Assembly (NCBI GenBank): GCA_024228395.1
Contig: JAAETM010000004.1
Coordinates: 1-39,552 of the forward strand
Length of the DNA: 39,552 nucleotides
Origin: a bacterium
GTDB lineage: Bacteria; Planctomycetota; UBA1135; GCA-002686595
Direction: 5' to 3'
Of this stretch, positions 1-7,813 are shown one piece after another; position 1 is the first letter of the stretch; every line of letters begins with the position of its first letter. Under the pieces are notes generated by a model that saw only the letters and a program-made list of their open reading frames with translations, was not told where the DNA came from and did not search any database. Position numbers and translations under genes: made by a program.

Positions 1-1
1 C

Positions 2-2368
2 ACATCGCGCTCCGAGCGAACCCTGCTGGCCTCGGTTTGGAAGGAGCAGGTCGAATTCGCGGTGACCGGATCCCAATCCGCCCCAGGGGTGCGCGCGCTG
101 CCCCACCCCCTGGCGAGCGAGGTCATGCAAGACGAACGCGGTCTGTGGGCCGTGCACCCGGCGATGCCCTGGCCATCGGAAATGGAACAAGGCCCCATGG
201 CGTGGCTGCGCCGGGACGGACAAGGGGCCACGGGTGAGGGGGAATTGAGCCTGCCCGCCGTGGAAGAGGGTTTGGCCTGGGTGCTGATCCCCATGGAAGC
301 CGGCTTCGCCGATGAACCGAGGCTCACCCTCATGACCAACAAGGGCCCGATTGCGCGCGCTCCTGGCCGCCAGGGAGCATGGGTCATCGAACCCAACAAG
401 ACGATGCAGATCGAGCTCGGCGGCCTCCAACTGGACGCTTTGATGCTCTCCCGGGTGGAGCGGTTGAGCCCTGAACAGATGCAGGAATTGGCCGCGCGTC
501 GGGTGCAAGACAGCTCCAGGGCCCCGTTGAATCGCTGGAGCCTGTATGCGCCCCGGGGGGAGGGTGTTGCGGTCCCCCGGTTGCAATCCGGAGCTTCGAA
601 TGCCCCCGCCCAATGGCAAACCCCTGCGGTCATATGGAGTGCCGAGCTGCCCTTCGCCGACGACACCCGCCAAGCGTGGACCCTGGTGGTGCGCGCACCC
701 GCAGACTTCAAATCCAATGGCATCGCCCAGCCAGCCCCCATGGAAGCAGCCAGTCCTCGGACACCCTGGTTCAAGGACGTGGCCAGCGACGCTGGCATCG
801 CACTCAAGCACTTCGAAGGCCCCGACATGCAGCTCGACATCCGCCCCACCATGGGCCCGGGTGCGGCCTTTGGGGACTACGACGGGGACGGGCTGCAGGA
901 CCTGTACCTGATGCAGGGCGGAGGCCGCAAAGGCTGGGCGACCCGCGGCAACAGGCTCTATCGCAACATGGGCGATGGCAAGTTCAGCGACGTGACCGAG
1001 ACTGCCGGCGTGGGCGACACGGGCGCGGGCATGGGTTGTTTGTTCTTCGACGCCGACGGCGACGGGGACTTGGACCTGTACGCCGCCAACTATGGCGTGG
1101 ACGTGCTCTATCAGAACCAGGGCGACGGCACTTTCGCCGATGTGTCCAAGGCCGCAGGCCTGGGCCTCGACCTGTGGAGCGCCGCCGTGGTGGCCGCCGA
1201 CTACGACCTGGACGGCGACCTGGACCTGTACGTGACCAGTTACCTGGACTACGACCCCAGCAAGATGCCGCCTTCGGATAAACTGGATCGTTTCCAGCGG
1301 GAAGACCCCACCGAGATGCTGCCCTACGCCTTCCCCGGCCAGCGCAACGTCTTGCTGCGCAACGAATCTGCAGATGGCAAGTTGGCCTTCAGGGACGTGA
1401 CCGAAGAACTCGGTTTGCTCAACGAAAAAGGCCTCTCGATGCAAGCTCTCTGGTGGGACTTCGACGGTGACAAGGATCCGGATCTGTACGTGGCCAACGA
1501 CGTCTCCCCCAATGTGATGTTCTTGAACAAGGGTGATGGCACCTTCGAAGAAGTCACCTTCGCGCTGGGCCTAGACGACCCGCGTGGCGGCATGGGCCTG
1601 GACGTGGGCGACGTGGACCGAGATGGCGACGACGACCTGATGCTGAGCAACTGGCAGCTCGAATCCAACGCCTTGTACATCAACCGCGCGGGCCGCAAGT
1701 CCGCCGGCCGCGTGCGCCAGGCGAGCTTCCGAGACAACACCGTCACCGCTGGCCTGGGTCAGGCCGGCATCGGCGTCACGTCCTGGGGTGTGGCCTGGAT
1801 CGACGCTGAGCTCGACGGCGATCTGGACCTGTTCGTGGCCAACGGCTACACCAGCCCCGACTACGTGAGCACCGGCATCTGCGTGGGCCAACCCAACCAC
1901 TTCTTCCTGAACCAGGGCCGCGGCCGCTTCGAAAACGCCTCGCTTCAGGCTGGCCCCGCCCTGGCCGCCGAACGCGCCTCCCGCTGCGTGCTGCCCTGCG
2001 ACTACGATCAGGACGGCGACTGGGACATCCTCGTCACCGCCAACAACGGCTGGGTGCAACTGCTGCAAAACCAAAGCCCGCGCGCCAAAAACCACTTCAT
2101 CGGCCTGCGCCTAAAAGGCCAAGGCCAAAACCCCTTCGGCATCGGCGCTCGTGTGACGATCACAGCCGGCGACAAGACCCTGGTGCGCTCGATGCGCGCG
2201 GGCATGGGCTATCTGGGCGGCAACGCCCCGGAGATGCTGTTTGGCCTGGGCGAACATGCGGGCCCAATCCAGGTGCAAATCGCGTGGCCGGGTGGGTCCG
2301 AAACGAATGTAACGATCAACAAGGTTGACACCTACTTCACCATCACATCCGATGGGATCGTGCGGTAG
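2..2368 (+). CDS. FG-GAP/VCBS repeat protein with ASPIC/UnbV C-terminal domain (CRTAC1-like), 5' partial
   Basis: The frame is open to the left edge of the window, so the true start lies outside. The in-frame GTG at 62 has coding-like sequence before it and is unlikely to be the start. The middle of the protein carries about seven FG-GAP/VCBS calcium-binding blades with D-x-D-x-D-G cores, for example DYDGDG, DADGDGD, DYDLDGD and DYDQDGD. They are spaced as in an integrin-type beta-propeller. The last 90 residues match the ASPIC/UnbV domain (NPFGIGARV near its start, then a FGLG segment and an IAWPGG motif). Proteins of this type are exported and are abundant in Planctomycetota and Acidobacteriota. 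Their role is generally unknown, with adhesion or extracellular binding usually suggested. An N-terminal domain of about 240 visible residues has no fold I recognise. Confidence 0.93.
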   Translation, partial: TSRSERTLLASVWKEQVEFAVTGSQSAPGVRALPHPLASEVMQDERGLWAVHPAMPWPSEMEQGPMAWLRRDGQGATGEGELSLPAVEEGLAWVLIPMEAGFADEPRLTLMTNKGPIARAPGRQGAWVIEPNKTMQIELGGLQLDALMLSRVERLSPEQMQELAARRVQDSSRAPLNRWSLYAPRGEGVAVPRLQSGASNAPAQWQTPAVIWSAELPFADDTRQAWTLVVRAPADFKSNGIAQPAPMEAASPRTPWFKDVASDAGIALKHFEGPDMQLDIRPTMGPGAAFGDYDGDGLQDLYLMQGGGRKGWATRGNRLYRNMGDGKFSDVTETAGVGDTGAGMGCLFFDADGDGDLDLYAANYGVDVLYQNQGDGTFADVSKAAGLGLDLWSAAVVAADYDLDGDLDLYVTSYLDYDPSKMPPSDKLDRFQREDPTEMLPYAFPGQRNVLLRNESADGKLAFRDVTEELGLLNEKGLSMQALWWDFDGDKDPDLYVANDVSPNVMFLNKGDGTFEEVTFALGLDDPRGGMGLDVGDVDRDGDDDLMLSNWQLESNALYINRAGRKSAGRVRQASFRDNTVTAGLGQAGIGVTSWGVAWIDAELDGDLDLFVANGYTSPDYVSTGICVGQPNHFFLNQGRGRFENASLQAGPALAAERASRCVLPCDYDQDGDWDILVTANNGWVQLLQNQSPRAKNHFIGLRLKGQGQNPFGIGARVTITAGDKTLVRSMRAGMGYLGGNAPEMLFGLGEHAGPIQVQIAWPGGSETNVTINKVDTYFTITSDGIVR

Positions 2369-2373
2369 CCTGA

Positions 2374-2405
2374 TGGGGCATGGCCCCAGCCCCCTAACCT
2401 TTTTT
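2374..2405 (+). terminator. weak intrinsic-terminator-like hairpin plus T-run
   Basis: TGGGGC-ATG-GCCCCA forms a 6-bp stem six bases after the upstream stop codon. A run of T lies about 12 nt beyond the stem. The gap between stem and T-run is longer than usual, so this is tentative. Confidence 0.35.
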
Positions 2406-2424
2406 GACGGCACTTGACTAGAAT

Positions 2425-3939
2425 ATGAAATCACTGTTGGCGCTCTTGGGATTGACCCTGCTCGTTGTTTTGGTCTGGAGGAATCAGGACACGGGCACAC
2501 CCACGGGGGTGGAGCCTGAGGCACTCCCCCGAAGCAGCGAGCCCGTGCAACCCGGTTCCAATCTGACGGCACCCTCGGCCACTGCGGAAAGAAATACTGG
2601 GCTAACTCCTTCCCCGGAACTAGCTGGCGATACGGTCCCCGAGCCAGCTCCAATCCCGGTTATCCCAAACATCGACACCACGCTCAAGTCGATCCAGGTC
2701 CAGGTGTTGAATTGCACGGGTCAACCGGTCCCCGATTTCCCCGTCTATTGTTGGCAGGGCGAATTCGATACCCCCGCAAAGGATCGCCGGCCAGATGTTA
2801 GGAAGGTCCTGTACACCAATGACCTTGGGTTGGTCACTTTCTCTATCAAACCCACATATTTTGAACCCACCCCTTGGAACCCAAAGGATACCGATTCCCA
2901 GTGGAACGTCAGCCCCTACTTCGCAGTGGTTCGTTCCCTGGCAGCTCCCTTAGTTCAGGAGTCTGGGAACACGAATGCAATCACCCTCCAACTACCGGAC
3001 TGCGGAGAGCTTCGTTTCGAGTTGGTCAGGCCCTCCGGTGAACCCTACCTGGAACACGCCCTCCTCAGGCTCACCTATCCGAACACCAACAAGACCCACT
3101 ACTACACATTTCGAAACGGATTCATCAATGTCGTGGGCTTTCCCCCATCGATGGCATGTTCATTTCAAATCAGGAACGACTCAGGGTACGCATACATTGA
3201 TGAAGAGCATGGCGCGATCACTCCAAGCGAACAGGTTCGTGTGCATCAGTTTACTTTTTCCGATGAAACCAAGGCCCCCACCGTGACCGGCAGGCTCCTG
3301 TACCCCGATGGAACTCTAGTGGTGAACCAAACAGGGTTTGCTTCCATGGGAGAGTGGGGAAGCTACAACCTGGCCACAGATGGCGAAGGGCGCATGACGC
3401 TGCCCCTCTACCATTCAGAGTTCAAAGAAATCGACCTGCTCATCCGCTCCCCGTTTCATTTTCGAGCCTCGCCGGAGATCCCACAACCCATAAGCCCCGG
3501 AGCCAATGACCTGGGAGACCTCTATCTTGAGGAAGAGCCCTGCACCCTGTCCGGGACCCTGCTCATGCCCAACGGACGGCCTATGGAATTCACCAAGCTT
3601 TACGTGGAGTCGACCCCCCCGGGGGCCGTTCGTTCCAACATCGGGCTAAGCATGACCGGCTCCGATGGGCAATTCGTGCTTTACGAAGACCTGCCAGCTG
3701 GCTTCGACTATCGGCTGAGCTTGGGAGCTCCAAGATTCTACAATGGCAAGGCCTACGTGCTGCCCAAAGCGCAACCCTTCACCATTGGCCAACGCGGGCT
3801 GGTCCTGCGGAGCATGGTGGTGAATGAGGAGGATTGGGACAAACCCAAGGACACGAGTGGCCAGGCCGCCCGAGTGAAGCAAACGAGCGTAGAATCATCA
3901 AGACAGGTTGACACCGGCGCGACTATCAACACGAACTGA
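2425..3939 (+). CDS. membrane-anchored protein with carboxypeptidase-regulatory-like (beta-sandwich) domains
   Basis: The 504-aa product starts with a hydrophobic segment (residues 2-18), which is a signal anchor or uncleaved signal. A Pro/Ser/Thr-rich linker follows to about residue 85. The rest is beta-rich. Segments such as VTGRLLYPDGTLV and LSGTLLMPNGRPM resemble the start of carboxypeptidase regulatory-like (CarboxypepD_reg) or prealbumin-like modules, each followed by a 'DG-fill-in' stretch (ATDGEGRMTL, TGSDGQFVL). At least three such modules seem present. The family is structural or surface-associated and no catalytic residues are visible. The gene follows the FG-GAP gene by 56 nt on the same strand. 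The start ATG is abutted directly by TAGAAT, too close to act as its -10 box. Confidence 0.8.
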   Translation: MKSLLALLGLTLLVVLVWRNQDTGTPTGVEPEALPRSSEPVQPGSNLTAPSATAERNTGLTPSPELAGDTVPEPAPIPVIPNIDTTLKSIQVQVLNCTGQPVPDFPVYCWQGEFDTPAKDRRPDVRKVLYTNDLGLVTFSIKPTYFEPTPWNPKDTDSQWNVSPYFAVVRSLAAPLVQESGNTNAITLQLPDCGELRFELVRPSGEPYLEHALLRLTYPNTNKTHYYTFRNGFINVVGFPPSMACSFQIRNDSGYAYIDEEHGAITPSEQVRVHQFTFSDETKAPTVTGRLLYPDGTLVVNQTGFASMGEWGSYNLATDGEGRMTLPLYHSEFKEIDLLIRSPFHFRASPEIPQPISPGANDLGDLYLEEEPCTLSGTLLMPNGRPMEFTKLYVESTPPGAVRSNIGLSMTGSDGQFVLYEDLPAGFDYRLSLGAPRFYNGKAYVLPKAQPFTIGQRGLVLRSMVVNEEDWDKPKDTSGQAARVKQTSVESSRQVDTGATINTN

Positions 3940-4356
3940 ACCCTGCGGCAGATCCAAGAACTCTACCTGGCCCCACGGACAGAAGTGAAGCCTCCCCCAA
4001 GACCCCATGAGCCGATTCAATCGACCGGAAAGGCGCAATCGCAACCAGGCACGGCCAAGCAAGGCCACGGCCAAAACAATAGGGATGGAATCTCCACTAG
4101 ATCCGGGGACTCGCTCATTTTCTACGAACGACTCGGGCCCTATTCGAAAGTACGGCGCCGAATCAAGGGGAGATGGTTCGAGTTTGTGACCGGGGACGAG
4201 CCTCTTTCCTGATGGCCATTCAACCCTCGGCGTCAGACGCCAACCACTGTTTTCCGCCAAAGAGCAAGCATCGAGGCGGGCCCCCTTCGCTTCCCCTGCG
4301 CAAGAGTTCGGCGCAGAGCGCGATTCTTCCTTCAACGCGAAAACGTGATCAATGAG
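3940..4356. other. gene-poor stretch; one doubtful short ORF
   Basis: No convincing gene covers these 417 bases. A plus-strand frame at 3985-4212 (75 aa) has a protein-like C-terminal half rich in aromatic and basic residues (LIFYERLGPYSKVRRRIKG) but a low-complexity N-terminus. It could be the decayed end of a gene. No hairpin with a T-run was found. The stretch marks the left boundary of an accessory block of small minus-strand genes. Confidence 0.3.
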
Positions 4357-4761
4357 CTACCAGACATGGTACTGGTAGGCCTCTCCCGTGAGGGCATTTA
4401 CCAAGTAGCCGGAACCGTACCTATTCAACCCATCCACGGTTGCGGCGCTTGATAGGAAATAGAAATCCCCATAGCGTGTACCCGCCTGGACTTCACCGGG
4501 CCAGGTCCGGTTCTGAGAAACCCGGAGCCCGGAAACCATGCTGATTGCCTCCTGCAAATCCACCGGCGCCGGATCAAGGACCCCAAGGGATTTCCCCAAA
4601 GCTTCAAGATTGGCGGTGACCATGCGCATGATTTCCTGGCCTTGCTCCGAGGCGTCTGCTTGCTTGGGGTCTTCATGATTCTCCGGTTCCACCTTCGGAT
4701 CCTTGGTGGTGCAAGCGCACAGGATTAGGGACAGTGCAGTGGTGTGTAGAATGGCATTCAT
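4357..4761 (-). CDS. small lipoprotein, hypothetical
   Basis: The 134-aa product begins MNAILHTTALSLILCACTT, a short signal peptide with a lipobox-type Cys, which gives the reason for choosing this ATG over one ten codons upstream. A charged, Glu/Asp-rich linker follows. The C-terminal 70 residues contain a WPGEVQAGTRYGDFYFLSS segment and end in an aromatic tail (AYQYHVW). I do not recognise a family. The gene is one of several short, unrelated minus-strand genes in this block, each with little relation to its neighbours, as is typical of accessory or cassette-like DNA. Confidence 0.7.
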   Translation of the reverse strand: MNAILHTTALSLILCACTTKDPKVEPENHEDPKQADASEQGQEIMRMVTANLEALGKSLGVLDPAPVDLQEAISMVSGLRVSQNRTWPGEVQAGTRYGDFYFLSSAATVDGLNRYGSGYLVNALTGEAYQYHVW

Positions 4762-4902
4762 GTCACGGACCCAATTGATCCTTAGTGGCAAGGCACGGTG
4801 TCCAGAGTTCTGGTCCGCAGCATCATTCTATTGAGAATCCTATCTGCGCAAGGTAACAAGGATGTATCAACAGGATGCCGGGTGATACGCCTTGCCGCCG
4901 AC

Positions 4903-5337
4903 TTATCGCAAGCGCTCCCGGAGTTCCCAAAGCGCAACCCGGTTGGAATCCCAAGTGAGGCGCATGGCTGCCGTGTCGTAGTCAAGCCATTCAACCCAAT
5001 CATGCTCGTGGGAGAATCGAATGTCTGTATCCTGAGCTCGAACGGCAAAAGAGTGCTCGGTGATGACGAAGATGTCGGCCGGCCAATGGGCCCCGGGAAA
5101 TGCATTGCGCGGGATGGAAGCGCTGGCGTCCAGCGCTGTCCAACCGGCATCCTGGTCGATACCGGCCTCTTCATTTGCCTCCCGAATGGCGGTAGCAAGC
5201 GGGGCCTCGTCGTCCTCACCCCCGCCCGCGATGAACTGCCACATGTCCACATCGGAGCGGTGGAACGCGGCATACTCGTGGATGCCGGCCTTTAGCCGGT
5301 ATGGGATTATTAGAACGTTGAAAGGTGCGCGGGTCAT
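4903..5337 (-). CDS. NUDIX hydrolase (NudB-like)
   Basis: The 144-aa product has a complete Nudix box at residues 38-60: G-x5-E-x7-REANEEAGI. The conserved glutamates bind the divalent metal used to hydrolyse a nucleoside-diphosphate-linked substrate. The N-terminal strand (APFNVLIIPYRL) and the DMWQFIAGG lead-in resemble dihydroneopterin triphosphate pyrophosphatase (NudB), but no folate gene is nearby and specificity cannot be read from sequence. The length is normal for a single-domain Nudix protein. The gene lies 48 nt after the upstream membrane-protein gene. An imperfect inverted repeat lies just after its stop codon (about 4845-4892). Confidence 0.88.
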   Translation of the reverse strand: MTRAPFNVLIIPYRLKAGIHEYAAFHRSDVDMWQFIAGGGEDDEAPLATAIREANEEAGIDQDAGWTALDASASIPRNAFPGAHWPADIFVITEHSFAVRAQDTDIRFSHEHDWVEWLDYDTAAMRLTWDSNRVALWELRERLR

Positions 5338-5385
5338 CAGAGCATCGCCGAAGGCTGGATATCTCGACTAGCGTTCAGTGCCTGT

Positions 5386-5826
5386 TCAGTGCCGTCGAAG
5401 CTCGGTCTTAATCTCCTCAATCTGTTGCACCTTGGCACAGCCCATCCTTGCAACTTCTTCATTTGAACCAGAGTGTGTTTCGCAATAATAGATAGCGGCC
5501 GGATCCTTGGAGACGCCAAGAAGGAAAGTGAAGCCGTTGATTGTGGACTTCTTCGTGAAGAGCAGGGCTCCGGCGCATGGCTCGTCCCCAAGCACGCCGG
5601 CTGGGAGCGCTTGGTGGAATTCACGAGACGTGTCAGCTGTGAAGCCAGCATTGGTAAGCGCCGTTGCAATCTGGCTTGGAGAGTACCCAGAATTCACGTC
5701 TATGATTCCTATGGTATGACCTTGGCAATGCCCGTTGCTCCCCGACGAACGAGCGGGAAACCACCACAAGGCAATGCAGGCCGCAGCCAGTACCAACCCA
5801 CCAACTATGGACAATTCTGATTTCAT
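5386..5826 (-). CDS. single-pass membrane protein, hypothetical
   Basis: The 146-aa product starts MKSELSIVGG and has one N-terminal transmembrane segment (about residues 7-24, ending WWFPA). A Cys-containing, probably extracytoplasmic domain follows. Four Cys residues (in the HCQGH, DEPCAG, YYCETH and MGCAK segments) could form two disulfides. The pattern NSGYSPSQIATALTNAGF looks like a small alpha/beta fold. I recognise no family. An in-frame ATG ten codons upstream and another further out are possible starts, but the hydrophobic N-terminus favours this one. It is part of the accessory block. Confidence 0.65.
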   Translation of the reverse strand: MKSELSIVGGLVLAAACIALWWFPARSSGSNGHCQGHTIGIIDVNSGYSPSQIATALTNAGFTADTSREFHQALPAGVLGDEPCAGALLFTKKSTINGFTFLLGVSKDPAAIYYCETHSGSNEEVARMGCAKVQQIEEIKTELRRH

Positions 5827-5942
5827 GGGAGGGGAGACAAAAGAAGGAAGCTCCATTGGGCGTTCACCCAACCGAATTGGATTGCCCTTGGGCACCCATC
5901 GTGCCACCCGGCTGTGCCATAGTCAACTTGTAATGGTTGGTC

Positions 5943-5980
5943 AGCTGGGGTAGATGCGGTGTATCTACCGCTAACCAGCT
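5943..5980. repeat. imperfect inverted repeat overlapping a small-gene stop
   Basis: The arms AGCTGG+GGTAGAT and ATCTACC+CCAGCT pair around a 7-nt loop, with GCTAA bulged on one side. The stop codon of the small gene at 5971-6147 lies in one arm. There is no T-run. It may be a terminator or processing hairpin. The outer half-sites run GTT...AAC, opposite to integron attC sites. Confidence 0.4.
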
Positions 5981-6147
5981 CTGGCGCTCTTCCGCTGGAG
6001 AATGATAAATGCCACGCAACCTCCCAGGATCACGCCGGCTCTTATTCCGTTGGGAGTATCCCCGAGAGGGCCCCCAACAAGAACTCCAATAACGCCAAAT
6101 ACCAGGATGCAGGGCACGGCGATGCGAAGTCTATCGGCCACCTTCAT
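5971..6147 (-). CDS. 58-aa two-helix membrane protein
   Basis: This short frame starts ATG at 6147 and ends TAG at 5973. It encodes a basic N-terminus (MKVADRLR) and two hydrophobic helices (about residues 9-25 and 37-50) separated by a Gly/Pro turn (GGPLGDTPNG). A basic tail ends KSARAG. A strong Shine-Dalgarno sequence sits 6 nt upstream, which is rare in this window. The helical hairpin resembles small holin-like or membrane-stress proteins only in general shape, and no family is recognised. The clean SD and hydrophobicity pattern make this a real gene with fair confidence. Confidence 0.68.
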   Translation of the reverse strand: MKVADRLRIAVPCILVFGVIGVLVGGPLGDTPNGIRAGVILGGCVAFIILQRKSARAG

Positions 6148-6153
6148 TCCATT

Positions 6154-6160
6154 CCTCCTT
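6154..6160 (-). promoter_or_regulatory. strong Shine-Dalgarno site for the 58-aa membrane protein
   Basis: AAGGAGG on the minus strand is separated by 6 nt from the ATG at 6147. Most other start codons in the window have no such site, which suggests foreign origin or a different translation mode for this gene. Confidence 0.75.
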
Positions 6161-6268
6161 CGTGCATGCTTTCAGAGTAGCACTTCCTGGGTATTATGCC
6201 TGTCAACGGCCGGGCACGGCACCCTTCCCGCGGTCTCCCCGCGCCTAGTAGACGTGCACATTCGATTT

Positions 6269-6399
6269 TCAGTCTCCGAAAGCGTTGAGCAACATATACA
6301 GGGATACGAGCGCCAACAAGGTGGTCAGGAGACCTCTGATGAGTTTTGATCCCCTTCGATGACCTTCAGCCGCTCGGTGATTTGATCTTCTTTGTCCAT
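6269..6399 (-). pseudogene. small single-helix membrane protein interrupted by a frameshift
   Basis: From ATG at 6399, frame 0 reads a charged helix (MDKEDQITERLKVIEGDQ) and stops at TGA 6325-6327 after 24 codons. The -1 frame, from the AAAAC run onward, reads LIRGLLTTLLALVSLYML then LNAFGD and stops at 6269. That is a clean transmembrane helix with a short tail. Joined, the two give a 43-aa tail-anchored-type protein with a purine-rich GAGG 8 nt upstream of its start. The break could be a real -1 programmed shift, a decayed gene or a sequencing error in the GGGGATCAAAA homopolymer region. No family is recognised. Confidence 0.45.
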
Positions 6400-6665
6400 G
6401 GACTACCTCTGCCTGTTTAAGATACCGAGTTGCTCACATCCGAAGCGGTCCCTTTGGAATTACTGGCCACCCACCGGTTCATACAGACCTGCGTAGCAGC
6501 CTGACGGGGAGGGCTCTGCTATGTAGCAGCCCGAGTGGGTAAATGGGAGTGCGTGCGGCATGTCCTTGAGAATACTGCAGTCAGTTGATTTAGGGGGGCT
6601 GAAGTGGATGAATATGCAGGTCTGCACAACCGGCCGCGGAAGAACGGTCGAGGCGGCGTTGGGCC

Positions 6666-6881
6666 GAGCATGTCGAGAGAGCTGATGATACCCAAGGGCC
6701 CTCTGTTGAGGACGTGGGAGTAGATCATTGTGGTTTTGACGCTCGAGTGGCCTGGCAGTTCTTGGATTGTTCGTATGTCTGTTCCACGCTCGAACGCATG
6801 GGTGGCAAAAGAGGAGCCAAGGGTGTGCGCTATGGTGCGTTCTTGCACCCCAGAATAAGAGTAATCCGTGGCTCGCTCGCA
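6666..6881 (-). pseudogene. integron-integrase-like tyrosine recombinase remnant (C-terminus)
   Basis: About 70 residues match the C-terminal catalytic part of IntI-type tyrosine recombinases. An HTL-x-x-SFATH box is followed by [21 protein letters not shown], then [13 protein letters not shown] and a terminal SLD-L. The catalytic Tyr (MIYSHV) and the 'GH' His are kept. The box-II Arg of the usual HTLRHSFATH is Gly here and the following His is Ser, so the enzyme would be inactive. The N-terminal two thirds is missing, overlapped by a DUF6487-like gene, and the downstream frame is noise. IntI is known to capture gene cassettes, so the remnant fits the block of unrelated small genes beside it. 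Confidence 0.75.
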
Positions 6882-6910
6882 AACTGAATGATGATACGGA
6901 TCTCTAGTAT

Positions 6911-7123
6911 CTAGTTGTACCGGAACACGATGAGTTTGCACTGCCTACAACGATGTGCAGGCAGGTTCGTCAGGGTGCGCCAAATGCTGCCCAAGGGCTC
7001 TTCACCCCGGCGCCGGAACCCCAATTTGAAGAAGGGGAGCTTGGGATATTGATGAAGGACCAAGCTCCCCTCAGGACCAATGTAGCAGTCCTCCATTTCA
7101 ACTTCGCAATCTGGGCAAATCAT
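6911..7123 (-). CDS. DUF6487-like zinc-ribbon protein
   Basis: The 70-aa product opens [15 protein letters not shown] and ends [17 protein letters not shown]. Two CxxC pairs frame a beta-rich centre, as in a small zinc ribbon of the PF20097/DUF6487 type, whose function is unknown. The length is normal for the family. The start lies 54 nt after the stop of the selenoprotein-like gene on the same strand, so the two may be cotranscribed. The match rests on the terminal motifs. Confidence 0.8.
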   Translation of the reverse strand: MICPDCEVEMEDCYIGPEGSLVLHQYPKLPFFKLGFRRRGEEPLGSIWRTLTNLPAHRCRQCKLIVFRYN

Positions 7124-7177
7124 AGGAAGGCGTTTGGGAATCAGAATCGTTTGGGTGAGGTTCGCGGGGCATCACGC

Positions 7178-7747
7178 CTAAGGATAAGGATCCATCCCCG
7201 GGTCCAAGTCCACATGGCTCGCGTCGGCGATGCGGTTGATGTAGTTGAAGAAGGAGATGACCTGGATCGCGTCGTGTAGGGCCTCATCGTCCAGGCCATG
7301 GTCGCGCAGACCGTCCAGGTCGGCTTCGGTCATTTCGTGGGGCGTTAGGGTTAGCTTTTCCGCATAGGCTGAGAGGGCGCGGTCCACGGGGGTGAGGTCC
7401 GCGCCACGCCAGCCTTCACGCAGGGCGGCCAGCCAGGTTTCGTCGACGGCGCCGAGTTCTTTTTCGACCTCAACACGGAGGTCGCCCAGGTGGGATTGCA
7501 CTCAGTAGTGGCAGTGATTGGCGCGGGAAACGATCACGGCTAGCATTTCGCGTTGGCGGCGTGCCAGACCAACCGGAGCATACATGACTTTGATGTACAA
7601 CCCCATCGATGCGTCCAGGATGCTCGGGGAGAGGCTCATTGCTTGCACAATTCCAGCCACGCTACCGGCTCGGCCGGTGGCGCCTTTGTAGGAGCGAGCC
7701 AAGGCCCCTTCGGCGCTCCCGGGCGCCACGGTTTTAATCCATGCCAT
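7178..7747 (-). CDS. AhpD-like peroxidase-related enzyme, probable selenoprotein (in-frame TGA = Sec82)
   Basis: One continuous frame of 189 residues is broken only by a TGA at 7502-7504. Both halves align with the carboxymuconolactone decarboxylase/AhpD-type 'peroxidase-related enzyme' family: MAWIKTV at the start, RQREMLAVIVSRANHCHY before the TGA, and VQSHLGDL after it. The C-terminal half continues with AEKLTLTPHEMTEADLDGL and FFNYINRIAD. The AhpD redox motif EX11CX2CX3H is complete (E67, C79, H86) if the TGA replaces the second Cys, giving CX2U. AhpD-like CxxU selenoproteins are a known group. The total length is normal for the family. A SECIS-like hairpin follows the TGA. Sec would act as the redox-active residue against a peroxide or disulfide substrate, which is unknown here. 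The ATG at 7747 has a -10 box 6 nt upstream. A nonsense-mutated pseudogene is the alternative. Confidence 0.85.
7465..7484 (-). other. candidate bacterial SECIS element
   Basis: On the minus strand, CGACCTC pairs perfectly with GAGGTCG (7 bp) around the 6-nt loop CGTGTT. The stem starts 17 nt after the TGA, so the apical loop begins 24 nt from it. A G occupies the second loop position and a GU step lies within the loop. Bacterial SECIS elements are known to need an apical loop about 16-37 nt downstream of UGA with a G near the loop's 5' side. The fold was judged by eye. Confidence 0.72.
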
Positions 7748-7753
7748 GGGGAT

Positions 7754-7759
7754 ATTGTA
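7754..7759 (-). promoter_or_regulatory. -10 box TACAAT, leaderless start for the selenoprotein gene
   Basis: TACAAT ends 6 nt before the ATG at 7747, which places +1 on or next to the start codon. No good -35 box is seen. Confidence 0.5.
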
Positions 7760-7813
7760 GCGGGGGCTACGGCATAGCACACACAACCCAGGATTTGCGG
7801 CTCCGTATCCCGC

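Noticed and set aside
2419..2424. TAGAAT as a promoter -10 box for the gene at 2425
   Set aside because: It abuts the ATG directly, so transcription would begin inside the gene.
3940..6470. A classical integron cassette array with attC sites
   Set aside because: No RYYYAAC...GTTRRRY pair in the right orientation was found between the small genes. The hairpin at 5943-5980 has the opposite order. Only the integrase remnant supports an integron origin.
7178..7786. Two separate genes, one ending CHY and one starting at GTG 7501
   Set aside because: Both halves are in the same frame and only together make a full AhpD-type protein. Neither alone matches the family length.
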